NCBI GenBank assembly: GCA_947496835.1
Contig: CANMFV010000050.1
Location: 1-7,201 of the forward strand
Direction: 5' to 3'
DNA length: 7,201 nt
Origin: Flavobacteriales bacterium
GTDB lineage: Bacteria; Bacteroidota; Bacteroidia; Flavobacteriales_D; Crocinitomicaceae
Part shown: piece by piece, positions 1 through 6,539 of the stretch
Position numbering within the stretch: position 1 is the first letter of the stretch
How the letters are laid out: the number at the start of each line of letters is the position of its first letter
Notes under the pieces: generated by a model
The model's database searches: none
What the model saw: only the letters and a program-made list of their open reading frames with translations
What the model was told of the DNA's origin: nothing
Position numbers and translations under genes: made by a program

Positions 1-53
1 CTCATCTGAACTATTTTTTCAGGGAGTTTGAATTGTGCAGACATTGTCTGCAT
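1..53 (-). CDS. Probable start of an unidentified gene, cut by the window edge
   Basis: After the receptor's stop the minus strand stays open to the window edge and offers two in-frame ATG codons, at 53-51 and 44-42. The visible N-terminus reads MQTMSAQFKLPEKIVQM, or MSAQFKLPEKIVQM from the second ATG. It looks like a soluble, mildly charged protein start with no signal peptide or membrane segment. The gap to the receptor stop is 39 or 48 nt, consistent with the next gene in the same direction. A perfect 17-bp palindrome at 36-52 covers both candidate starts. I do not recognise the family from so few residues, and no function is proposed. An open stretch this short could also be chance, so the call rests on position, direction and ATG use. 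Confidence 0.4.
   Translation of the reverse strand, partial: MQTMSAQFKLPEKIVQM
36..52. promoter_or_regulatory. 17-bp perfect palindrome over the start of the left-edge gene
   Basis: The sequence TGCAGACA-T-TGTCTGCA has two perfect 8-nt arms around a single central base. It lies directly on the two candidate ATG starts of the left-edge gene, 41 nt beyond the receptor stop. As DNA it has the shape of a binding site for a dimeric repressor. As RNA it could form a 7-bp hairpin with a 3-nt loop that would hide a start codon. No T-run follows it on the minus strand, so it does not look like an intrinsic terminator. The role is inferred; only the symmetry is seen. Confidence 0.4.
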
Positions 54-92
54 TGTTGGAGGATTAACAGTTCTTTCAGAAAAAGAAATTTA

Positions 93-1949
93 TCACTTAG
101 CTTTCGTAAAAGCGTAATTCAATCCCACTTTAAACCATCTTCCAGGCATTTGAACGAATCCCGCCTCAACATAATTGGTGTTTGTTAAATTATTTGCTTC
201 AACAAAAAGGTTGAATCCTTTTAAATTTCCAGAAATGAATTTCAGGTCAACTAATTGGTATGCCGGATTTGAAACACGTTGAATAAATCGATAATTCACT
301 TGCAGACTTCCAAATTTTGAAAATTGAAAACTAAATTTCGCAATCAATTGATGTCTTAAGTTCGAATACGCATAACGAGACTCTAAATTCGAATCAAATA
401 CATGCGTTGCCTGTATGTACGTGTATGACAAGTCTATGAAGTTGGGCTTAAATTTAGCGGAATAAACAAACGTTTTACGCACCGTTCCTTCCACTCCATA
501 AAATTGAACCTCTGCAATGTTCACAGGTTGCCATTTATTTGGATTTGGTATCACGCTGGATGAATCGCGCACCCAGTCGATCATATTATAGGTTTGACGG
601 TAAAATACATTTCCCTCCATATATAATTTTCCATTTTTAAACCATCCTAATTCAGCTGAATTGGCATATTCAGGTTTTAAATCTGGATTTCCTATATTCG
701 ATGGGTCCGCATAAAACAATTCAGTGTAGGTAGGAATTCGGTTGCTTTTTGCCAGGTTAGCATACAAGCGATTTTGTTCATTCAACTGAAATGCACATTG
801 GAAACTTGGCAAAACGCTCAGCGGAACATCCGAATATTGAAATACTAAAAGACTTGTCGTCGCTGTCCACTTTCCAGTTTTGAACACTACATCACCAAAT
901 ACACTGGAATATTGTCGCTTACGCAATCCCAAATTAGAACTATTCAGCGCCTCAATACGGTGTTCTAGACCCAAATGATATTGCCAGTTGCTTAAAAATT
1001 TCCCATTTAAAATACTTTCCAAACTATAGGTTTCTGAAAAATGACGATTGGTGTAAAATCCAGGATCATTGCGCTTAAGTCGGAATTCATCGCGATTGGT
1101 ACGTGTGCTCAAACGATTAACCCACGTTGCTTTTCTAAAAGACACGTTGTAACGTAAACCGGCAAACGCATTTTGAGTGCTTTCCCATTGATCTGGGAAT
1201 TTGTTTGAATAAAAACCATTCGCACCAAATTCACGATCTGAATAAGCCAACATCACCAATAAATACTGTTTTTTAAAGGATTTTCCTCCTTCGTATGAAA
1301 TCTGTTTATTGTCAAAATCTGAATTTGACCAATGACCGTTTGACCGGTCGAATCCCATAGATATTTTTTGATTCCAGCCTTTGATGGGTGCACTCATTGT
1401 TACATTGATTCCAGCAGTTCCAAATGAGCCAGCATAAGATTGCGCTTTGACGAAGGTTTTACCCGATAGGTTGGAAACAAAATTGACCGCTCCAGCAAGT
1501 GCACTTTGTCCAAACATATGTGTTGCTGGACCTTTGGTGATCTCAATTTGATCGATGGCATTAACGGTGAATGGAATATTCATGGCATGATGTCCAGTTT
1601 GTGGATCAACCATTTTAAATCCATTCACTAAAATCAAGGTCTGCTCAAAACTTCCTCCGCGAATGCTAATATCGGCTTGCATTCCGTTTAAGCCGCGCTG
1701 ACGGACATCCACACCTGAAGTATAGCTCAACGCTTCACTTAAACTTCGTGAGGGCAATAAAGCCAACTTATCTGCTTTGAGCAACGTCATGGATTGGTTG
1801 CGTTGAAAATAATCCATTGGATTTCCTCTTCCGGTTATGATAATATCATTTAAAGTCAAGATTTTAGCGGGAGGGACAATAATGTCTCTTTGAGCAAAAG
1901 TAAAAAGCGAAGGAAAGAATATAAAAAGAAGGAAAATATGTATTTTCAT
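93..1949 (-). CDS. TonB-dependent outer-membrane receptor, BtuB-like, 618 aa
   Basis: This is an outer-membrane beta-barrel transporter energised by the TonB-ExbB-ExbD complex. The start chosen is ATG at 1949, because it opens directly into a signal peptide (MKIHIFLLFIFFPSLFTFA, cleavage likely before Q20). An in-frame TTG at 1967 would add six polar residues and falls inside the putative promoter. A likely TonB box is KILTLNDIIITG (about residues 29-40). The plug domain follows at about 45-160 and contains the conserved IRGGSFEQTLILVNG stretch and ITKGPATHMFGQSALAGAVN. The remainder is barrel, with late motifs NRIPTYTELFY, NPDLKPEYANSAELG and NNLTNTNYVEAGFVQMPGRWFKVGLNYAF. The final aromatic residue is followed by TKAK. 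At 618 aa it is a compact receptor: there is no carboxypeptidase-like N-terminal extension and no SusD partner nearby. That argues against a SusC-type glycan importer and fits siderophore or cobalamin-type receptors. The substrate cannot be read from the sequence. The gene ends in a tandem stop, TGATAA. Confidence 0.93.
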   Translation of the reverse strand: MKIHIFLLFIFFPSLFTFAQRDIIVPPAKILTLNDIIITGRGNPMDYFQRNQSMTLLKADKLALLPSRSLSEALSYTSGVDVRQRGLNGMQADISIRGGSFEQTLILVNGFKMVDPQTGHHAMNIPFTVNAIDQIEITKGPATHMFGQSALAGAVNFVSNLSGKTFVKAQSYAGSFGTAGINVTMSAPIKGWNQKISMGFDRSNGHWSNSDFDNKQISYEGGKSFKKQYLLVMLAYSDREFGANGFYSNKFPDQWESTQNAFAGLRYNVSFRKATWVNRLSTRTNRDEFRLKRNDPGFYTNRHFSETYSLESILNGKFLSNWQYHLGLEHRIEALNSSNLGLRKRQYSSVFGDVVFKTGKWTATTSLLVFQYSDVPLSVLPSFQCAFQLNEQNRLYANLAKSNRIPTYTELFYADPSNIGNPDLKPEYANSAELGWFKNGKLYMEGNVFYRQTYNMIDWVRDSSSVIPNPNKWQPVNIAEVQFYGVEGTVRKTFVYSAKFKPNFIDLSYTYIQATHVFDSNLESRYAYSNLRHQLIAKFSFQFSKFGSLQVNYRFIQRVSNPAYQLVDLKFISGNLKGFNLFVEANNLTNTNYVEAGFVQMPGRWFKVGLNYAFTKAK

Positions 1950-1964
1950 TTTGTTATTTTTCTG

Positions 1965-1972
1965 CAAAAATA
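1965..1972 (-). promoter_or_regulatory. Candidate Bacteroidota -7 promoter element upstream of the receptor
   Basis: On the minus strand this reads TATTTTTG, an exact match to the TAnnTTTG element recognised by the Bacteroidota primary sigma factor. It lies 15 nt before the receptor's ATG, which would give a very short leader. No TTG or TTTG is seen at the expected -33 distance, so the promoter is incomplete by consensus. AT-rich DNA can produce the 8-mer by chance. Its position in the only gap of the main gene chain supports it. Confidence 0.4.
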
Positions 1973-1986
1973 CACATCGAAAGTTT

Positions 1987-1996
1987 TACACGTGTA
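1987..1996. promoter_or_regulatory. 10-bp palindrome TACACGTGTA in the mannosidase-receptor gap
   Basis: A perfect inverted repeat lies within the 59-nt gap between the mannosidase stop (2009) and the receptor ATG (1949), 14 bp upstream of the candidate -7 element. The position suits an operator for a dimeric regulator of the receptor. Ten-base symmetry is weak evidence alone, and the stem is too short and lacks the T-run of a terminator. Confidence 0.2.
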
Positions 1997-2008
1997 TTTA
2001 TTCACCTT

Positions 2009-4477
2009 TTAATGATACAGAAATGAAAAATCGGAGATTTGAGGTACATCACCTGCATACTGGATTCGAACGAGGTGCTCACCAGGTAATAAATGCACAA
2101 AATTACGATCAAAGGTAATTCCTGTTTTTTGCGAAAAAAGCCAGAAATCTGCGCAAAACGCACTGTTTTTCACCAAAATATCTGCCGTTTTGTTCGATTT
2201 ATCAACATTTTTGATCGCAAGGTCAATTTGAACAGCTCGTTTTTTAGGTGAAGGACCAATTAAAAAATCACGGGTAATGCCATTGGACAATTCTACGCGA
2301 ATCAATTGTTCGTTCTTTGGAATGACACTCCAGATTAATTTATGCTCTTGATAACCAACAGTTGCATCTCCGTTAATTTGCAAAGGTGATGCCGAACGAG
2401 CATTTCCGTTTAGCGCATAAACGAACACTTTATAGCTCAGAACCTGATTTTCCATGACATCTGACTTCACATAAAGTTCCACTGCGCCTTTTTCCGTTGT
2501 TTTCTGCAATATAGCCACTGGCTGAAAATCTTCACGCATGGCATAATGCAAGGCTTTCCAATTTCCAAAATAATCGATACTTGACCACGTTGGTGCTGGC
2601 CAACAGTCATTCAATTGCCAATACAAGGTTCCCATGCAGCGAGGAGTATCCAAGCGATGTCCAGAAACAGCACTCGAAACAGCATGGCGTTGTGTCAATT
2701 GCGAATAATACACAAAACGATTGAAGTCTTTTGTGGAACCGTAAAGCAAATCCGAATGTTTTTGAATCATTCCATTCCCAACATAACTTTTCTGATGGTG
2801 CTTCATCACCGCACTGTTCAAGGTGAAATCCTTGGGTTCCGAAAACGATTTTATTGTCGACAATTCAGGAAAACTTTGAAATCCATATTCAGCATTAAAA
2901 CGACCAATTTTACTTGCGAAATGTGACATTGGATCCTTTCCATGCCAAACTCCCCAAAAATGCTGTGAACCATGATTATAGAAATCATCATTTCCCCAAT
3001 TACTCAAAGGCGATGTGTGAATGTAACTGGTATTTGTCCAACTAGTGACAATTCTCGGCGCTAAACCCTTGAACAAATCGTTATAGGCTTTCAAAATGAT
3101 TTCTTGTTCACTCGTAGATAAATCATATTGACTCTGAAAACCCCAATTTTTCCAAGCGACATCAACTTCGTTGTTTCCATTAAACAACACAACCGAGGGA
3201 TGAGCAGAAATACGCGGGATTTGGAAATTAAATTCTGTTTCCACTGTTTTTAAAAACGTATCATCACCGGGATACATCGCACACGCAAACATAAAATCTT
3301 GCCAAACCATGATTCCTTTTTCGTCACATGCGCGAAAGAAAGCCTCATCGGGATAAAATCCCCCGCCCCAAACACGTACCATGTTGAAATTTGCTTTGGA
3401 CATTTGTTCTACTTGAAACCTCCAATCTTCTTCACTTATGGAAGCAGGAAAAACAGATGGTGGTATGAAATCTGCTCCTTTACAGAAAATAGAAACTCCA
3501 TTTACTTTAAATTCATACGATGTCCCCCATTTGTCTTTTTGTTGAATCAATTCAGCTGTTCGAATACCAAATTGGATTGGTTTCTCATCTACTAATTTTC
3601 CATGGACAAATAGTCGAAGGGTATCTTGGTAAAGATTTGGTTCACTGATTCCAGCTGGCCACCATAATTGTGGATTGTATTGAATGACTTCTGCCTCGAG
3701 ATGTCCAGACGTAGGATTCATCTTTACAGGAAGTTCTCCATATAAGACCGACTGAATGCTAAAATCATTGGACGTATCTTTCAGTGAAAGCACATATTTC
3801 AAGCGGGCAAATAGCTCTTCTTTTGGAATCGTCAAGGTTTGAATGGAAAGAGCACTGATCTCATTCTCTTTTTCAATACGAATTTCTACTGGTTTTGAAA
3901 ATCCCATCGTGTTCATTCGCAATGCCCAATCCCAGCCAAATTGATATTGTGGTTTTCTACTTAAAGGTGCAACTTTTAGAAGCGCCGGGTCATTTGGTGC
4001 TGGAAAGTGAAACGATTCCGATTCGTATCTTTTTTGATGATAAAGCGTTGGCGGAGTGAATACAACACGAATATCATTGTAACCACATTGCAGCAGTGAC
4101 CTGATTTCAAAGTTAAAGGGATGAAAGAAATTGTCCGTTTGACCAACGAGTTTTCCGTTGATATAAACATCTGCATAGGTATCAACATTCGGAAAATGTA
4201 TCGCTATTTTTTTGGCTTTGAATTGCTCCTCTGTTAAATAGAATTGTGATTTAAATTCCCATTTATACGTTTCTATCCATTGATAAAGCTCTTCGTTTTT
4301 TCCATAAAAAGGATCTGGTAATTCGCCAGATTGATAGAGTTTCTCCTGAATACTGCCCTTTTCACCAAACGCATTCCATTCGCTCGTTTTTGGATTTTTA
4401 AAACTCCAACTAAGTACGCTTTGACCATGAACGAGTCCAACCATACTACAAAGTAAACATGTAAACCATTTTACCAT
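2009..4477 (-). CDS. Secreted GH2 beta-mannosidase, 822 aa
   Basis: This enzyme should hydrolyse terminal beta-1,4-linked mannose from oligosaccharides or glycopeptides (EC 3.2.1.25), acting in the periplasm or outside the cell. The start is ATG at 4477: it shares one base with the preceding stop (TAATG) and opens a signal peptide (MVKWFTCLLCSMVGLVHG, then QSV). A TTG at 4483 would add only two residues. The layout follows GH2 beta-mannosidases. The N-terminal jelly roll (about 25-200) includes FPNVDTYADVYING and the FGWDWALRM substrate-binding motif (W182-D183-W184). An Ig-like domain spans about 205-310. The TIM barrel (about 320-655) carries RVWGGGFYPDEAFF, the acid/base Glu437 in NGNNEV, the nucleophile Glu530 in NAEYGFQS, and GTLYWQLNDCWPAPTWSSIDYFGNWKALHY. 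C-terminal Ig-like domains follow. The 93-residue spacing of the two catalytic glutamates equals that recalled for Bacteroides BtMan2A (E462/E555). Length is normal and no key residue is missing. C11 is not in a convincing lipobox, so cleavage by signal peptidase I is more likely than lipidation. Confidence 0.95.
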   Translation of the reverse strand: MVKWFTCLLCSMVGLVHGQSVLSWSFKNPKTSEWNAFGEKGSIQEKLYQSGELPDPFYGKNEELYQWIETYKWEFKSQFYLTEEQFKAKKIAIHFPNVDTYADVYINGKLVGQTDNFFHPFNFEIRSLLQCGYNDIRVVFTPPTLYHQKRYESESFHFPAPNDPALLKVAPLSRKPQYQFGWDWALRMNTMGFSKPVEIRIEKENEISALSIQTLTIPKEELFARLKYVLSLKDTSNDFSIQSVLYGELPVKMNPTSGHLEAEVIQYNPQLWWPAGISEPNLYQDTLRLFVHGKLVDEKPIQFGIRTAELIQQKDKWGTSYEFKVNGVSIFCKGADFIPPSVFPASISEEDWRFQVEQMSKANFNMVRVWGGGFYPDEAFFRACDEKGIMVWQDFMFACAMYPGDDTFLKTVETEFNFQIPRISAHPSVVLFNGNNEVDVAWKNWGFQSQYDLSTSEQEIILKAYNDLFKGLAPRIVTSWTNTSYIHTSPLSNWGNDDFYNHGSQHFWGVWHGKDPMSHFASKIGRFNAEYGFQSFPELSTIKSFSEPKDFTLNSAVMKHHQKSYVGNGMIQKHSDLLYGSTKDFNRFVYYSQLTQRHAVSSAVSGHRLDTPRCMGTLYWQLNDCWPAPTWSSIDYFGNWKALHYAMREDFQPVAILQKTTEKGAVELYVKSDVMENQVLSYKVFVYALNGNARSASPLQINGDATVGYQEHKLIWSVIPKNEQLIRVELSNGITRDFLIGPSPKKRAVQIDLAIKNVDKSNKTADILVKNSAFCADFWLFSQKTGITFDRNFVHLLPGEHLVRIQYAGDVPQISDFSFLYH

Positions 4478-5466
4478 TACCAATTGCGATCAAAAGTTGC
4501 ATCGACCATTTTTTCTTCATCCATGGTTCTTAACGCGAAATTGAATCCTGCGTAGATTGAATATGCACCGTAATTCCCGTCCTTATCCAAGGCAATAAAT
4601 CCACATTGCAATCCTGTTAGATCGTCGTGTTTTTTAATAATGCGCATACATGCTTCTTTGCAAGCATCCATGGGAGAGAAACCATGACGCATTAATTCTA
4701 CCACCGTGTGACTTCCCGCCACACGAATGATCGCTTCACCAAGTCCGGTAGAAGTTGCAGCGCCAATTTCTTGATCGATGAACAAGCCAGCGCCAATTAT
4801 CGGTGAATCTCCCACGCGACCATGCATTTTGTATGCCCAGCCACTTGTTGTACATGCTCCGCTCAAATTTCCTTTCGCGTCCATGGCAATCATTCCAATC
4901 GTATCATGGTTTTCGTGGTTGATTTCAGGTTTTTTAAAGACGTCCTTGTTTTCTTTTTTCCACTTTTCGTAGTCTTTTTTCACTTCAGGGATGGGCGTTT
5001 TGATGGTATCAAAACCATAATCCAACGCAAATTGGCGTGCTCCATCTCCAACAAGCATCACATGTTGTGTTTTTTCCATCACCGCTCGAGCGACAGAAAT
5101 TGGATGAGCAATTCCTTCTAAACAAGCTACCGAACCACAACGTGAGCGTTCGTCCATGATACATGCATCCAAGGTAACGTGTCCATCGCGATCCGGGCGA
5201 CCACCAATTCCAACACTGCGATTCGTAATGTCGGATTCTGTGACGCGAACACCTTTTTCCACCGCGTCTAATGCCGAACCGCCGTTTTTTAGTACTTCCC
5301 AAGCCGCCTTGTTTGCATCAAGTCCATGTATCCATGTCGACAAAACAATCGGTCCATTGATTTTTCCGCTAGACGATGTTGCAACGATGTTTGCCGCCTT
5401 TGCTGGTTCAACCAGACTAAGTAATCCCGTTGCAGCACCTAGTTTTAGGAAATTTCTTCTTTTCAT
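4477..5466 (-). CDS. Glycosylasparaginase (aspartylglucosaminidase), Tat-exported, 329 aa
   Basis: This is N4-(beta-N-acetylglucosaminyl)-L-asparaginase (EC 3.5.1.26), an N-terminal nucleophile hydrolase that splits the GlcNAc-Asn bond of deglycosylated N-glycopeptides. The precursor self-cleaves before a threonine, giving alpha and beta chains. Here the site is NHD-T189-IGM, so the beta chain would be 141 residues. Using the numbering recalled for the E. meningosepticum enzyme (T152, T170, R180, D183, G204), the equivalents T189, T207, R217, D220 and G241 fall at identical spacing. The HGRVGDSPIIGAG and STGLGEAIIR motifs are intact, and W45 in LSTWIHG matches the substrate-pocket tryptophan. 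This spacing makes a plain isoaspartyl peptidase/asparaginase less likely. The N-terminus KRRNFLKLGAATGLLSLVEPAKA is a twin-arginine signal with a likely cleavage site after AKA, predicting export in folded form. The ATG at 5466 overlaps the mltG stop as ATGA. The stop TAA shares one base with the mannosidase ATG, which points to coupled translation of the two glycan enzymes. Confidence 0.95.
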   Translation of the reverse strand: MKRRNFLKLGAATGLLSLVEPAKAANIVATSSSGKINGPIVLSTWIHGLDANKAAWEVLKNGGSALDAVEKGVRVTESDITNRSVGIGGRPDRDGHVTLDACIMDERSRCGSVACLEGIAHPISVARAVMEKTQHVMLVGDGARQFALDYGFDTIKTPIPEVKKDYEKWKKENKDVFKKPEINHENHDTIGMIAMDAKGNLSGACTTSGWAYKMHGRVGDSPIIGAGLFIDQEIGAATSTGLGEAIIRVAGSHTVVELMRHGFSPMDACKEACMRIIKKHDDLTGLQCGFIALDKDGNYGAYSIYAGFNFALRTMDEEKMVDATFDRNW

Positions 5467-6539
5467 CGTGCGTTCTTTTTTCTAAGTTCATTTGCCAACC
5501 AGGATTGAAAAGCATCCGCATTTCGCATATGTTCTGCACCTGTGACAGCGAAGTTATGTCGTCCCGTATAATCTGGTTTGGCGCACATAAAGATGTAATC
5601 TACATCAGCTCGATTTAAAACAGCATCAACGACTTTCGGTGAAGGCAAGCAAATTGGTCCGGGAGGAAGTCCCTTTATTTTGTAAGTATTGAAAGGACAA
5701 TCGATATCCCTGTGAACTGCCAACAAACGTTGAACGCCTTTCAGTTGATCTCCCCAACAAAATTTAAACGTTGGATCCGATTGCAAACGAACTCCTTGAT
5801 TCACGCGATTTAAATAAAGTCCAGCAATTATTGGCCACTCATCAGCGTTTACAGATTGTTCAGAATAAACAACGCTTGCCAATGTAACCGCTTGACTAGG
5901 AGAACTTAATCCTATTTTATTTAAACTGTTTTTTCGTTCAGGATTCCAGAATTTTTTAAACTCATCAGCCATGCGCTCCACGAACATTTCCTCATTTGAA
6001 TCCCAATACATTTGGTAACTATCTGGAATAAATAGTGCTGGCAATTGCTCGATCGTAAATCCAAGTTTTGAAAGTGTTGCGCCAGATTGTAGGTAAGTAA
6101 TCAACTTCGCACTATCTACATCAATAGATCTGGAAACTTTCCCTGCCATTTGATAAATGTCCCGACAATTGTTAAACGTCACCTCAACTTCTACTTCCGC
6201 GTTCCCATTTCCATTAGAATTCTTTGTGAATCCATTTAATAAGGTTCGGTAACTCGTTCCTGGTTCAATCAAGTATTTACCTGAGGCTATCGTTTTGCTA
6301 GTCAATTTTTTATACTCACCAACTGAAACAAATGATTTGACATCATCAATGATTTTTTCTTGAACTAATTCATCAGCTAATTGATTCAAATCCATCGATC
6401 CATCAATGTAAAAAGCGTGTGATTCTGAATTGAGGCTTTTGTGACTTCCCGCGAGGTAAATCATTGCTTTTGGCCCAACAACAATCAATCCAAAAAGAAC
6501 TAAAATACCTCCAACTATTATTAACTTTCCTTTAGACAT
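5463..6539 (-). CDS. mltG: Endolytic transglycosylase MltG (YceG family), 358 aa
   Basis: MltG is an inner-membrane lytic transglycosylase that cuts nascent peptidoglycan strands internally and so sets glycan-chain length. A single N-terminal membrane segment (about residues 5-29, LIIVGGILVLFGLIVVG) is followed by a LysM-like region (about 45-105) and the catalytic YceG domain (about 120-350). Visible family motifs are LFIPDSYQMYW, LASVVYSEQ, IAGLYLNRVNQGVRLQSDPT and NTYKIKGLPPGPICLPS. By alignment with E. coli MltG (ASIIEKET, catalytic E218 by recalled sequence) the catalytic residue is E227. The glutamate two places before it in most homologues is Tyr225 here. A short low-complexity stretch, NSNGNGNAEVEVEV (107-120), sits between the LysM-like and catalytic parts. 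The ATG at 6539 lies 19 nt inside the end of the acetyltransferase gene, and the TGA stop overlaps the next ATG by 4 nt, so the gene is embedded in the operon. The length is ordinary for the family. Confidence 0.95.
   Translation of the reverse strand: MSKGKLIIVGGILVLFGLIVVGPKAMIYLAGSHKSLNSESHAFYIDGSMDLNQLADELVQEKIIDDVKSFVSVGEYKKLTSKTIASGKYLIEPGTSYRTLLNGFTKNSNGNGNAEVEVEVTFNNCRDIYQMAGKVSRSIDVDSAKLITYLQSGATLSKLGFTIEQLPALFIPDSYQMYWDSNEEMFVERMADEFKKFWNPERKNSLNKIGLSSPSQAVTLASVVYSEQSVNADEWPIIAGLYLNRVNQGVRLQSDPTFKFCWGDQLKGVQRLLAVHRDIDCPFNTYKIKGLPPGPICLPSPKVVDAVLNRADVDYIFMCAKPDYTGRHNFAVTGAEHMRNADAFQSWLANELRKKNAR

Noticed and set aside
71..87. Possible hairpin TTCTTT-AAAGAA downstream of the receptor, as a terminator
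   Set aside because: The stem is only 6 bp and AT-only except one G-C pair, and no T-run follows on the minus strand. It does not support an intrinsic terminator.
1950..1967. Upstream TTG start for the receptor at 1967
   Set aside because: It would add MQKNNK before an already complete signal peptide and would lie inside the candidate -7 promoter element. The ATG at 1949 is the better start.
2615..2926. Open plus-strand frame of about 103 codons inside the mannosidase
   Set aside because: It lies opposite the catalytic-domain coding sequence of a confidently identified GH2 enzyme. Its translation has no recognisable domain and it has no promoter context.
4478..4483. Upstream TTG start for the mannosidase at 4483
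   Set aside because: It adds only two residues, while the ATG at 4477 makes a classical TAATG stop-start junction.
4778..5121. Overlapping plus-strand open frames opposite the glycosylasparaginase
   Set aside because: The translations are rich in Phe, His and Cys in a way typical of antisense reading. The minus-strand protein has every catalytic residue, so these are shadows.
4477..5466. Glycosylasparaginase as a recent horizontal acquisition because parts look more GC-rich
   Set aside because: Hand counts of single 60-base lines vary from about 30 to 50 percent within the gene, which conserved protein sequence can explain. There are no mobile-element remnants and the overlaps with both neighbours are tight.
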